This document shows, in pieces, positions 28,012 to 42,460 of a stretch of 64,000 nt of DNA (position 1 is the first letter of the stretch; each line of letters begins with the position of its first letter). The translations under genes and the position numbers were made by a program. The stretch comes from Tomocerus qinae (lineage: Eukaryota; Arthropoda; Collembola; Entomobryomorpha; Tomoceridae): positions 31,992,513 through 32,056,512 of the forward strand of contig CM034547.1 in the NCBI GenBank assembly GCA_020055645.1, in the 5' to 3' direction. Below the pieces are notes generated by a model. It did not search any database, was not told the origin of the DNA, and saw only the letters and a list, made by a program, of their open reading frames with translations.

Positions 28012-31000
28012 GTGAGATCAGCTTGGAATTAACTGCGACCGTGCAGGAAACTGTGTGCAACGTGCACGTAGAACCGGTAAGACACAAGAAACTGGCGAGG
28101 ACAGTTTTCATTTCGAATCTTACGACGCAATTTATTAATGGTTAATCAATTATGTTTTCAAAATTCTTTTTTCATGAATGATAAATTGTGGGTATTACTG
28201 TGTAGGTGACATTTAGTTGACGATCCATATTAAATAAGCTGTGATATGATTAACTGTGAGTTTCTCATGGAAAAGAAACTTTCAAGAAGAGGATTAAAAT
28301 AATAGCATCATGCGTAATTAACTAAATATCGGTAAGTTTCACACTAAAATCTGAATCCAACTTTCTTATAACAAGTTGATAATAAAGTATATGAAGATAT
28401 CAAGGTGACAAATTTTCTGTCAAACTCCATGTTATTTGTGTTCGTTGAATGAATGGGAAGAAGTCCAGTAGTCAATAATACATAACTTGAAAAAGGCTGT
28501 TATGAAGTGTAATATATGAGACGGAGGTCTATGAATCTAAGCCGCAAAAATGAAGTGCACGTGGAAACAATTAAACAGTTTGTTCGTAGAGCAATAAAGA
28601 GTCAATGCCGGCGTGCAAATGCAATTTGAATGCAAATGTGATACAGAAAGACTCGTATCATCAGAGTACACAGATTCTAGTCCCTACCAGAAGAGAATAC
28701 AGACGAGTGAGTGGTGGAACATGGCATAGCTAATTTTTATGGTCTTCGAGGTTGAATGCAACGCATTCGTCAAGTTTATTGCCTGAGACTACGTAAAGAT
28801 TTAATTTTAACGAGAAAAACCTTCGAATGTTATCTCATGATATCGTCTGAATTCTTCCTGTCTGCCCACACTCTACTTCTATCTACACGCAGAGCGAATC
28901 ATATTATTACAAATGTACTCAAATGCATTCTATTGTAGACAGGCTACTATCTCTGGCTCCGATTTCTGGCAAGTGGCAATTAAGTCCTATACAAACTAAA
29001 GACCTTGGCTTTGGATTTTATGGAAAACATTCACACCCAGAGTCCAGTTAACGCAACTGCGAAACTACCGTTCCTTGTTTCTATACATAAAAATTTCAAG
29101 AACATATACACTGCAATACCTTAGTCGGTTTCTTTTGTTGATTTAGCTACCTTATTGCATTATATTTCCGGTTCACATATCAAAAGGAGCGATTTAATTT
29201 TTTTGTAGTCACGTTTGTAAATGTTTTCTAGTAAATTTAAATACCGCAAATGACATAATATATCATGGAAATACACGCCCTTCCGCCCGCAAGTCTTTTT
29301 CTCAATTCTTACTCACTATCAATGCATCTAAAGTTGCAGAACAGTTTTAATTGCACATTTTAATCCATATAAAATATCTTTAGAGAGTTATTTTCTATAT
29401 TTAGGACTCGGTAAATCTGAAAGAAAGGAAAAAGAAAAGACTTTAAGCAAGATCAATGGATTTTACATTTGTAGACGGAAGTTTTATTTTGACACAGCAT
29501 TGGGTACATGACGGATTCTTGTGAAGTTAGCCTTTTCCTTTTTATGCTGGGTATTGCATGTCTATTTTGATTTTTCACATCTTGATCCTGACTTGGCTTA
29601 TAGCTATACCTTAACGTGTCACAGTCAGTCATAATAGAGTATTTAGCTTTTTATTAAAATCGCATCCGTTTTCTGGTGAAAAAGAGCTGCTAAACGACTT
29701 AGTGCCTGTGATTGTGACTGTGACATTAGAAAACACATATTAATATGGTATTGGCGTGCCGTTGCCGACTGTCAAGAAAGGAAGTGAGGAAATGCGCTGA
29801 TTTCCAAGAGATAAACTCAACTTGACGTCACTTCCAATCAGGAAAGCTTTGCTTTAATACAATGAGTGAAGTGAGCTGCGAGCTCATGTCACTTTCTTTA
29901 TCCCGCTGTCATCATCCAGCTTACTTGGCACTTTTATTATTTCTGATAACTATCTCTCCTTTTTCTCAAATGTACAATAAACTACAATAAAACTGCACTT
30001 TACGTTCTATTAGCTTGTATTTTATGACCATAATGCAATGCGGGTAAAAGGGTCGGTGAATCAAAATTAAAAATTGAGTTTAACAATCAAGTATTATTTC
30101 AAGTTCTAATATATTTTTGACAAGTGGGGGCAAATAATACTCTAAAATTTTACACATAGTAAATTATTATTATGCTCGCCCAAAGTAAGGGTAGAATGAA
30201 AATTGTTGCAATAATTTAAAGTTTTAGGGTAGTAGGAGCCTTGAAAAGTTTATTTAGCTTAGTTTGGTTTGCATGCTTTTACATACCATAGCTATATATT
30301 AATGTAAGGAGGGATATTGGATACAGTTTATATGTGTAAGGACAAACTAGGAGGTTTCTCTAGTATTTAAGAAAGTTTTGTGGAGTTTTATCTTCTTCTT
30401 AGCTCTCTCCAATAAAACAACAGGGCGAAATGAAAATTCGAGCGTGAGAAAGCTTTAGGGCTGAGCTTAAGAGGAATTATCAAGGCAGAAGATGTCTTCG
30501 GACTTTGGTTGACTACTGTGTAGTGGTGCAAGTTGTTCGTGATCGAAGACCATACATAAGATCAGTTTGGTTTAGTTTACTAAGTTTTCCTCCTTCTTCG
30601 GTTGATAGCCTTTCGTTGTAACGAGCGGATAATTCATGGCACGGTGTTGGGGTAATTTACTAAGATTTATTAGCCGAGACACCAACAGACTCCAAAGACA
30701 CAGAAGCCACCAATACCAAACATATATAAATTTCAGAGAAAATAAAGTGAAAGTAAAGTACTGCAACTTCACATCCCGTACGGACCTCACTACGTCTTGG
30801 GTGTACACTCCTCAGATGCAGATAGCTAAGTAACTACGGAACGTACATTAAAACAGACCCACCACCTAATCTTCACTTCCATGCCCTTCTCCTATAAAAT
30901 AACACCTACTATACCTATTTACTTCAACATACCCTTTGTTTACTTTCTCAGGTACCTACTTACTACACTAGGGCTAATTAGACCACGAAAATATACACGT

Positions 31001-34000
31001 ACCCCTAACTATACATTATAGTTCGTACTTGGCGCTATACATGTCTAGTGTTATCTACTTTTCTATAGGCATAAGTGCTACTTTGGTATATCTTAGTTAA
31101 AATAACATTTAGCTTGCTGGTTATATAAAAAGAGTGGTACTCTAAGCTGATATTAATAGATTTCAATATACTGCACGATATTATGCAGCAAAGCAACAGT
31201 AAGCAGCCATACAATTAGGGAGCAAATGAATAGGTATAGACGACATGGCAATAAATGTGAACATTTCCTGAATGTTGATAGCACACTGAAACAGAAAAAC
31301 CTACTAAGTATGTATATTTGTCGTACTAACGTCTCATGAATTAATTACGTGTCCAATTTCCATGCATGGCTCATTGAAAATGACAAAAAGGAAGTTTTTT
31401 TAGTTTTTTGTTTGTATATACCGAGATATAGTAAAATCTGTATAACATTTTATGCAGCGAAGAACCTTTTTTCAATACCCTGTTCTATGTCCTAACTCAA
31501 CTAATCGAAGTTGTGATTTTGCTACGTATTTGAAGAGTGTTGATTAAATAGAGTTGAAGAACTGTTAGTAAATTGTGCATTTATCGTTAGGTTTAACAAC
31601 AAAACTTGTTGGGTAACTAATAGGTTAGGTAACGATGTGTTTAATCTGGAGAATGGGATAGAGATGGAAGGAAGAGAAGGAAATGGCTAAGATGTTAAAT
31701 GCAAAGGCATTAACTTCTTCCAAACGAACTGTTTAACACGACTCGTCTGTTCTGCTTGCAATGCGAATTGTCCAATTTCGCTTTACTTATTAGTTAACTT
31801 CAGCCAACCTACTTTAGTTTAGTTGCATTGGCTAGAAAACGACTTATGTCGTCCCAAGTTTCTTGTCTCCTTCTTCTTCTCCAAAACAAACTGCTTCCTA
31901 CTTATTTAAACTTTCAATTAAGCAAGCACTATACTAGAAACTATGCCGCGACATGTTTTTGCAGAAATTGTGCTACGGATATATCATGCTTACAGCACGA
32001 ATAGAACTAGGTACACTATTGCCAGACAAGTCTAAATTGGGTGCAATGTCCTAATTTACTATAAGTTTGGAAATAGATCGCTTTTCTGATTTACTAACGA
32101 ATAAACTTGGATTTATTATATACCAATGACTATTCCAAGTACCCATGCTGTGCTAAATGCGCCACAATTGTAACTAACAAAACTAATCGTAAGTGTTTCC
32201 TACTGTTCGCATATTTGTGTGAATCTTACAAGTATATGTCTATGTGTAGAAAATCTAGAAGACTGCATAGCTTGTATTTGTTACTTAAAAATATTATTTA
32301 TGTGCAGTATATCCTGAAATTCTGATGAATGGATACACAGATTAAGATAAGGTCGAATATGTAAGTTGAAACTACAAGACGATAAAAGAGATCATTCATA
32401 AAGATGCAAATTTTCAAGATTGATGGATTAGCGGAGTACTGAAAAAAATGTAAAGACACGTGTACGATTTGATTTTGTCTGCAGCACTCACTTCCATCTT
32501 GTCTATTCTGTAGTCTTTATGTTAATGTAAAGATAGTAAAGCGAAGTTGTAGCACATAATCTGTGCACTGTATTCTGAAAGATGAAAGGCTCTTTGTTTA
32601 GTGTGTAGTAAATTCATTCCAAGTTCATATCGAAAGCATATTGCTAGAAAAAGTGCAGACGAGTGCAGAAAGCTACCAAGTTCCCACAATACACGTGTTT
32701 GCAACCCAAATTATCCTTCCATTACAGGAAAGAGCTCAAAAATAGACAAAAAAGATCTTGTTCGAATTAGTATTGGAATTGGAGTTTCGTTGTAAGTCGA
32801 AATCATTTGAACATTTTTGAAATCAAATCTAGCGAACCCGAACCAGAGCAATGTTCATTGGGGCACAAAAACATAATACTGCAATGTAGTGTTTACTACG
32901 CCCATGTCTGTTACACTACATAGCTGAATTTGTTCGTTATTAGAAACCGACTCAAATCTATGTTATTGTATTCTATTCTTATTTGCAACTAAATTGCAAT
33001 ATTATATGGTTGTAGGATAGGAATGGTGCTATTTGTAATTATGTCAAAAATATACCGTTCCAAAGGCTTAGAACAAAGTGGTATTAAATAAGTGAGGAAG
33101 ATGAGCACTAATGCACCGAAAAGCTTGACAGATTTCCAAGTACATACTTTCAGGTATTTCCTTTGTCGTTTTCATTTTGTTAAATGTAAGTTCTGAAGTA
33201 GTAATAGCATTCCATGCTCTTTCCGTCAACTGGATGATATGATCTGACTATTGGATTGCTGCCCTCTGCACCACATTAAGTACTTCCACAATGCTACCAT
33301 AAATATGTATGCATATGCCTGCTTGCTATAAAATCCCATTTTGTTTTAGTGATTCAATTCTTTTGTATCATAGTCAGTTCGATCATGTTGGACAAGTCGA
33401 GATTCGAAAATCCCTATAGAAAGAGTTCTTAAAAAGTATCACCATTCTTGCATGTTATCCATACAAGTAAAATTGACTGGCTTTCAAACATTTTCTTATA
33501 AATCACTGTTTTGACAGAATATCAAACTCTATAATACTTTCTCTTTTTACTTAAAATGTTGGTCAAGGTCAAGAAATCATTTAATTATCTCCTTTACAAT
33601 TGATATTGTGATGTGATTAGGGTAGTAAATACATGTACTACACTATTTCCTTACATCAGTAAAATTGTTGATAGAGAAGACTAATTATTACAATCACAAA
33701 ATAGTAGTAATTTTAGAGTCTTGATTTGAATAGGGAGAAACCCCGAACTGTGCTTCACCTCGAAATGAAAGAAAGACGGAGAAAATGACATGTCATGTGA
33801 TCATGTGTGATAGAAAGACATATTCTCAAATTTATGTACACAGGTTCACGCATGTAAAATGAAACGGTCGACATACTTTGTGTATTTCTCCAGTGACTTC
33901 GATTTAGAACTTGTTATGTTACTACTACAACATATCACGATCTGTTTTATGAGAACGCTGGAAACGAAAAAAATTATATAAGCGAATTGACATCAAGTAT

Positions 34001-35879
34001 AGGCACATCAGTGATAGTGCTTGTAATATATTATGTAGTATAAATCATATCTGTATTCAAACGAATCTTGTGTCCCAGTAAGGAAAAAAGCAAGGGAAGA
34101 ATATTCATTTGCCTATGCATCTCCAATTTCGTTTCTTGTACTTAGGTAGCTAAGTTATCTTTACCAGCTTTTGAGCAAGCCAATTCAATGTATAATTTTT
34201 GGCATGATTTCAATAGTCTTCCGATTCGATTTCAGCATGGAATATGGAGTAAGCAGAGCAATCCGAGACTATAAAAAAGTGAATTGAGTCGTGTATTTGA
34301 TTCTGTTTTCGAGGAAACTCTATCATACTGAGAATATACATGAAAGAAATGCTTTCAATCTCTCTAGGCTTTATTTTTTCTTTTATGTTTACAAATAAGT
34401 TAAGGAAAGTAATTCTGCGCATTTTCCTTTTTGCATAACCTTTAAAAAAAATCCTTTTCACATTATTTACATGCCGTAGTGCTGCTTCATGCGTAGAATA
34501 GGTAAGTCCTTGATTGGCGCTTATTATTAACGAATCGCATAAATATTTTGGGCTTGTTTTCATGACTATTTTTGACTACGTTGAATGAAAAGTACCTTTC
34601 TGTCTTTTTTTCTTGCTAATTGATCATATTTAATAAGAATTCAAAATATTTTGAGATATTCAATACCAAGCCTTCATTTGGTCTCATGCTTAAATCTGGG
34701 GCTCATGCTTTTTAATAATAAACAAAAGCAAGTCTAATGAAATATGAGCTTACAAGTGTATCTCATTCCTTAATACAACCTCGTGACGACACACACAACC
34801 TCACAGCATTACCTAAACGCAGAGTACTTACGGAGTTATAATTAATTAGCCAGGTATAAGTTCCAAGTAAAGCTTCATCTAGAATAATTGTTTGTGAATC
34901 AACTGATGGATGTAAGAAGGTTGTTTGTGTTAAGATAGAAAATGTTTTACTTCGATTAGGTATGCATGCCTCAAACAAGTCAACATACCATAACATTTCT
35001 CCCGGTTTCCGTAAAGACTGGTTTCCCTTAGGTTCCTAAACTAAATTCCGGTTTGAAACTACTCCACTTCCGAAAAGTTTTACCGACAGTTTGTCTTTTC
35101 ATGCCATGTTAAGAAATCAAACACAGTTGCCGACACGATAATGTGTATGAGCTTTACGTAGACGGATGCTTAGTATGTGTGATTTATTTAACTAAACGTA
35201 TCCCATATATTTTGGAATTCTGAAAGGTCTTTTGATGTACTTAGTTTGGTATTTAAGTACCCACTAGAGTAGTAACTTGTGGATCCTTGTGCAAATAGAC
35301 CTAGCAAAGCAAAATTATTGCCTATAGTTCCTTTTATAGGGGCTATATGACAGTTAACTATATGACACTGTCGATCCGTGCTGAGATATTAGAAGAAAAT
35401 AAATGCTCTTGATACAGGAAGTGCATACCATAATATATGGGCTGCGGGTTTACACATGACACAGAATGCCAGTCATGTATTAATAACACTGAACACACTT
35501 CTCATCATTTACCCACCTCTATCCACTACAGGCCCAAATTGCACAACATAATTTAACCTAAGTAAGTAAATACTTGGAATAAATAGTAGAATGGGAAGTT
35601 TTAGAGTAGCAGTGTATGCACAATAAGCAACTGATCTATAAATCCATTTTCTATTGCCATTGTATTGCCATATGTTATTGTCGATTTATTTTCTATAGAG
35701 GCCACTGGCCAGTTACTAAAGGTGTAAGCTTGTTTTGCTAAGATTAAATAAGAGTATAAAGCAAAATGTTAACAACATTGCAGTACAAGTTTCTATTTAT
35801 AATATTTGTAGCTCCGAGAATGGCTGTCAATGAAACCACATTATTATTTACAATGGAAAATACGCACCTTTCCACCACG
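28012..35879. other. Gene-poor stretch, no gene recognised
   Basis: AT-rich. The largest frame is 117 codons on the minus strand (34210-34563); it has a lysine-rich middle and no motif I know. Nothing else stands out. Confidence 0.5.
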
Positions 35880-35975
35880 TTAGAGTAACACAGGCTCGAT
35901 ATCTACAAGAGTACGCATTTCCTCTCCGGAAGTCACTTCGACGTTGATGTAGACAGATTTCTTTACACAAATAGT
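35880..35975 (-). CDS. Weak candidate exon, possibly a retroelement protease remnant
   Basis: On the minus strand, after an acceptor-like TTTATGCCAG, 31 codons run to TAA and include VYINVEVTSGEEMRTLVD. The pattern of alternating V/I/N residues, a glycine turn, then LVD recalls the start of LTR-retrotransposon aspartic proteases, but the diagnostic D-T/S-G is absent (DIE here). A different minus frame of 109 codons (35848-36177) covers the same DNA, so frame choice is uncertain. Inference only. Confidence 0.18.
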   Translation of the reverse strand, partial: TICVKKSVYINVEVTSGEEMRTLVDIEPVLL

Positions 35976-38900
35976 CTGGCATAAATAAATGTTTACCAGG
36001 TAGTTTTAAGAGTTGATAGTAGTAAGTAACAAAATAGTCAATACCTGCCTGTTTATCTGACTTTATCTGATAAACTTTCATTCGAGGAATATAACCTAAT
36101 ATATATAATAGCATCAAAACGGAAGATTTAGTAATCAGAAACATCGTAACATTCCAAGTAAAAGCTGATTGTATCAATCAATATTGTTGATTTATCTGAC
36201 TACACGACATGAGAACATTCACCTTGTTACGTTTGTATACCTAAGTAAACATTGTAGACAGTCATTTTGCATAAACCACAGAATATATCTACTTTAAAAT
36301 TGAAATGATGCTCTTCCACGCTGGATAATAAATGGTGTCTCTTTGTATTATTATGTTTGCAGCTCGACGAGGGTTTGACGTTAATTTCTAGAGTCAATTA
36401 TTAGTGCATTCATGTAGAACATGGTAATGAAATACACAGTGTGAGATGATGAGGAGAAAGTGACAAATTCGCTAACGTCCCCCTCCCCTTTGAAATGTCA
36501 CAGGGAATATTTTATTTCTTTTTGGTTTTCATTTCTGATAAATATATCAGTTGGGAGAGGAAAGGGAAAGGAGAGAGTCAGAGGAGGTTTATGCATTGGA
36601 TTAGAGTGAAGAGCATTGAGATGACGTAAAAGCTTTCAGGATCTTTGTGTCTGTGTAGTAGTGGATAGGATGTGTAGCTAAGTAGGTAGCTAGTACTTTA
36701 AGATGTCTTTACTTGAAGTGAGGCTTTTACTTTAAAGCTCCTGGTAGATACATTGACTGCTTTTGATATCCTCGTCGCTAGAATGCAAGGAGCGCATAAA
36801 AACTCAATTTATTTCCGGTTATGTCAGTCATTGAATAAAATATATGTGGTGGAATCTCTCCAGTTGCTTTAGATGTCTACTTACCTTTTACCTCTCTTTT
36901 TCTTTTATTCCGCATAGGTAATGTAATGCACTGCACCGTTGCGTTGCTTTCTCTCAATTCCTACGCTTTACGAACTTGGGCTCACACACACTATCAAGTA
37001 CAGAGCCACAAACACACTTTACTATCAAAAATATCAAAAGTGTATATTCTATATCTTAACCGTTTGTGGGTTGAGAGAGCTATATCAAATTGTATTATAC
37101 AGGTAATAAGTTGAAACTAGTATAACTGAGATAAATATATCGATAGCAAAGGTATGCGTTCTAGTCTAAGCAAAAGGAGTGAGTGTGCTACTAGTATTTA
37201 CTTGGTAGTCAAGCAGGAATGTATTTATAGTAGGGAGAAGTACTATTTACATTAGAGAAATGCAAAGCTGAAACAACTTGTGGTAGGACGTAGTAGTAGT
37301 AGTGCCTTAAAAGCTACATTACAAAATATGATACATTTATAAAGAAACATGTAAACGAGATGCGAAGGAACAGGCTCTTCAATAGTGAGACATATGTAAG
37401 ATCTTGCTATACATTCTTCCCCTTGTATTTGCTCAGACTTCATTTTACTCACTTATCTGCGAAATGATGTGTTTCTATCTCTCTGGAGTATATATAAATC
37501 TAAAATTTCCAGTTGCCTTGTTTTTGTGCTATTGCACTATTTATAGACAGGGAGTAGTAAAGGAGTGAATGCCTACACTTCTTTTTTGGGTACTTTAATG
37601 TTTACTTTAACGTAAGTACAAGAACAACGCACTAGAGAAATAAAGTATATTTCCAAGATGGAGAAATGGAGAAAGCTACTGAGTTGAGTGAGATGAAATG
37701 TGATTGTATTTGCTGCTGTGAGAGGCGAAATAAACATTTTATATCAGAGACCATGAGCCAAAATGCAAAAGGTGTAAAATGCCATTTATATATGGCATTG
37801 CTTTCTCCAGGCTCTCAATCTCAAAATACTATTATTTCTTTGCAGCAGACCAGATACTAAAATACTGTATTATTTCCTAGCCCAGACTTACAGACTAGCT
37901 CCATTCTACTCATATCATATTTTATAAATACTACTCCTACAACGCCAGACATCTACTAAAGCAATGCAAGTCTCCTGATATGTGCAGCATGTAGTATGGA
38001 CCGAGTCTGCTAATATGTTTTTATATATAAAGTGAGTAAATGGAGAGATAGCTTTTACAGTTTGAGAAATGTGTAGGAGGCTGCCAAGGCAAAGATGCTT
38101 TATAGTTTCTATCTGATGCACTGAAAAAGATCTATGAGTCTCTTTCCCTACTTGCATATTATTTTTATATATTAGTATCACTTTCCTTTGACTATTGCGT
38201 TCTATGGAATATTTACATTATTTGTGTTTTCTGATCGAGTCTACGGATACTAATGCATTGCATCATCTGGATCGAGTGGCCATACTATTTTAGTATCATA
38301 AGCCAAGCACAATGATACACAGCTTCTACCAATGAAATAAGGTAGCAGTGCAATAAATATATCGTTATTTTGGACCCTAGACAGATAAATTCGAAGACAG
38401 CATGAGAAAGCAGTTCTTTTCCCTAAAAGCCCTTTGGACTTGCATAAAAACAGTAAAAGCTTCACCGAATTTCATAAAAATCCGTTACAAAATCTTGGTA
38501 TGTTTGAGTAATGCAAATTTCGATGAGATTGTGTAGTCAACAATGCTAACAACATGAAAATGCAAATCTTGCAAAATCATCTCTAACTCATTGATCCGTT
38601 TATTGCATAGATGCACACAATAAACATTTGACAAAGTTATGCAATAACGTGACGATACTTAAACATACGCGACATTTCTCCTCCAAATTGGAAAATGCAC
38701 GAACATTCAGAGTAGTAGAGGCAATCTACTATTTGCACATAATTTGTAATTAATGGGGTGCACTAGTTAGTTGAAACCATAAAACTTAATTTATGTACAT
38801 GTAATATTTAATAATGTACTTTTGGCACTAAACTAACATCTAAGCATCATTTAATATTGCACTTAGAATCCTTATTGGCATAACTGAAGCTATTTAAATG

Positions 38901-41900
38901 TCATAAGAAGTGCAAGTAGGTAGTTAGTTAATTAGTCTATTTATTTGCATTTGGGCTAAGAAGATTGTAAGTAGACTCTCGTGGTGGTTATGGCTCCTCT
39001 GGAAATTCCGTATGTACATAACGCACAGTAAAATGACCTTAAATGGAGTTATAGTTTTTTGTACGTTTAGTCTGCTCCTAGTGGTGCTCATGATTTATAT
39101 TGGATGGTTGAACAGTTGCAGGATTTATGGCTGTGATATGCTCAACACTGTTCTTTGTGTATAAGGGTGACTAGCCTTAGAGACGGCGTCTGTGAGAGAC
39201 TTTCATCTCCCTCCATCCAAAATATATACTCCATCCCGGGCCAGGATGCTCCACTGCATTTCTCACAACTCACTATTGGAGACTTGACTGGGACGAACTT
39301 AAGCTTGATATCCTTAGCCTCAAGTCATCCTCCGTCTCAACTACATACTTACAATAATATTTCACTATACTGCACTTTTATTCTTCTTGGGCATTATCAG
39401 GCTTTCAAACCATTATTATACACTATATCCATAATATATAAAACTCCCACTAGATCTTTCATTAACTTATGCTCTTATACGCAAATACCACATAAGGATA
39501 AATACGATGTTTCTTACAATTTAACATCAGTGATGCACAATGGATGTATGGCACAACGCACAACAATTCTCACGCCGTGGGACTGTTATGTACTCAAAAT
39601 GCCCATGTTGTAAATACCCTACACATTTAATAGTAATTAATTCGGTCTAATGGATACTATATTTAGGGGCTTAATGACTACCAATCAACTTCAAAATTTT
39701 AGATTGCTTATAAAAAACCTTTCCCAACACTTTAAAGAAAATTGCGATGCTGGTCGTCATCTTAGATTAGACTAACAATTATTTTATATACCTGCAGATA
39801 TTCACTATGGCTTTCTCAAATAGTTATTAAAATTTCAACCGGTGTTGATTAAATATTTAGTAACTGAATTGCGATTGCTAGTTGCTACATATAGAATAGC
39901 TTACTAATTGAGGAGAATAAATTGAATTATAATGAATGCTTCTTGCCAAGTTTATGATTTTTCAAAAGCGGCATGGGACCCATAACTCATGTACTCAAAC
40001 GGAAGAGAATGCTATTTATGCATCAGACATCCGAGCAAGCAGTCTCTGATGGATGTAGCATATATGTATGCAGCAAAAAAGGAACTGATTTTGATAAAAA
40101 AAATTCCTCGGAATGGCTAACTTTTTAATGACAATTTTGATGTTACCACAGAAGTCTTAATTCAGAGTACTGAGTTAATAGCAGGTCTAAAATTGGTTCA
40201 CAAATTGTGTATCATATTTGTACATGCATCTTAACTCTTGCACCACTTTTGCATGGCATTGGAAAACTTTGTGAACTATGGACTTAGACTAAATACAATC
40301 AATAATCAGTCAACTAATGCTACACATTGATAGAAATCCGAATTGTAATAAAACAGAAACCTTTGCCACAATCTCGTAAAAGTAGTATTTGACGAAGCAC
40401 ATCAATAGTAACTAGTGATATTTCCAAAAGTTTTTTGCTGTTCTTCCTAAAGATTTATCTGAACGTTCTTTTATACTTTCAGTTGTGTACAAAGTACAAC
40501 GGAAACTTCTTGGAATGGAAACTTTTCCACCAATTCAACATCCAATCTAATTCTTTATAAGTCCATAGAGGCTCATCAATCGAGCTGCCTGGAAATTAAA
40601 TGAATCTGATCTTATTTCTACATCTCACCGTTGAATATGGTGCTGTGTGCTGCAATGATACAACCAGATGAAAGTCACTTCCCTTTTTAGGCTGGCTTCT
40701 TCAAGGAAGATACACCGTGAATACCAAAACTACGATGCATTCCATTAACCACTGAATAGTACAGCCATTAACTATGGGAAAATTAAATCCTTAGATGAAC
40801 TTCTAGGATCCTTAAGAACATACTAAACTTGTCCTGCACTTTGCACTTGTTATAGTGCTATTATATTAGCCAATTCTATCGCATTAAATTACGTATACGT
40901 ATATTAGCATATGTATTGTCAATATATTTTATTTTAGGTTCTTTGCGTATTAGCATGACTGTCCATTGTTATAGAATTTACGATATAAGCTGTAGTCTAT
41001 AATATTTAACAGAAAAAATAGTTGGTATGTTCTTAAAGTAACTTTTGTCATAAGTTCATAGTGTATGCAATAAAAATTCAAACATTTACCAAATTCACAA
41101 TACAAATTCTTTTTTTTACATTACTAACAATGAAATAAATTAGCTGATTACCATTACTATTTTTCGCTACAAGTAAATAATACGCTAAATAATACTGTAG
41201 GTGAATTGCTAATCTTTTCCTTTCGCAAAAACTCAATTTCTAAAAATAAAATTTCACAGATTTTTTTCACAAAAAAAAATGCCAACAAGCAATCATCAAT
41301 CAATAAAATAATGTTACCAATCTTAGAATTTCATTTTTGTTTTAAGAATACGTATATGTTCACGTTAGCATATCGAGTTGAAAACAAGAAAACCTCGTTA
41401 ATGCTGTTGACTTACTCAAATAAGCTAATTTATAAATTGTTGTCTATTTTTCATACAAATACAACTTGCTCTTTGTTAACCGAGTTGGGGTGGCATGGCA
41501 CGAGCAACGAGCACGTAACGTAAAACCGTTATAGTGACCTTAAATCTTTGCCTTCTCTGGTGGTCTTATATGTTTTGTTCGCTTAATGCATTTTTCGTGC
41601 AGAGTAAGCGTAACCACAGTTCGACCGATGCCTGGCAGGTAAGGTTGGATATAGAATCGTGTGGAGGTATTAATTAATCTTCTAATGGAGAAAAAACGAC
41701 AAGTAATAGATGGGCAACAGCAACGGGCAGATTGAACGTGTACACAATAACCCATTCATTTGTGATCGTCCCTTTCATTATTATACTCTCATGTCACGTC
41801 AGCACTTTAGTTTATTACGGATATTTTAAGCCAATAATACACACTCCCTTTTCATTTGTTGAACTAAATAAGAGTGTACAGGCAATACATACAGCAACTA

Positions 41901-42362
41901 TTTCTCAACATTTCAGTTTTTATCTGAATTTTGTAATATCTGTTATTAGGTTATTACCATACAATATACTAAGAATATCTATATATTAAAAGCATTACCA
42001 CTTACCAGCGCCCAGTAGGGTAGTCATTGCCAAATATACCGTCAAATGCTAAAATACTAAAATATTTAGTAAGAATTGTATATAAAACTAACGACTTATA
42101 AGCTATTGAGTAAATAATGGAGAATATAAAGAGGGTAGAAGGATATCTAGTAGTGCAATTTACTGTAGGTTTAATAATGCTATTTCTTTCAGCCAGGAAA
42201 ACCAACTAACATTTATTTACAGATATAGTTATGAGTTATGATTCTGTTTACAGGTTATAAATATCAAGCCTGAAGTCTTTCCTAAAGCGCTAGAAATGCC
42301 ATAGTTCATATAGGCGGTGAGAGGTGCTGAAAAGAATTCCAAAAAATACACAATCGCTCTTA
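35976..42362. other. Gene-poor stretch, no gene recognised
   Basis: The longest frame of the window, 152 codons on the + strand at 39155-39613, lies here. It shows no motif, no coding-like bias and no signal peptide, and one frame of this length is about what this base composition gives in 64 kb. Confidence 0.5.
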
Positions 42363-42460
42363 ATTAATGTTTTCAATAATGTACCCCAATGCATACCTTC
42401 ATGTGCTAAATTTAGTACACGGAGGTATGTGTTGGGGTACATTATTGAAAACATTAATTT
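42363..42460. repeat. 98-bp near-perfect palindrome (foldback element or hairpin RNA)
   Basis: Two 49-base arms meet at CTAAA|TTTAG (centre 42411.5) with no spacer. Base i pairs with base 84823 minus i; only five pairs deviate (42391, 42392, 42400, 42402, 42406) and all five are transitions. Read as + strand RNA, four of the five are G-U wobbles, leaving a single A-C mismatch. Likely a foldback MITE; a hairpin RNA source is the alternative. Confidence 0.85.

Noticed and set aside
39155..39613. 152-codon plus frame, the longest in the window
   Set aside because: No motif, no signal peptide and no biased codon use; about one frame of this length is expected by chance in 64 kb of this composition.
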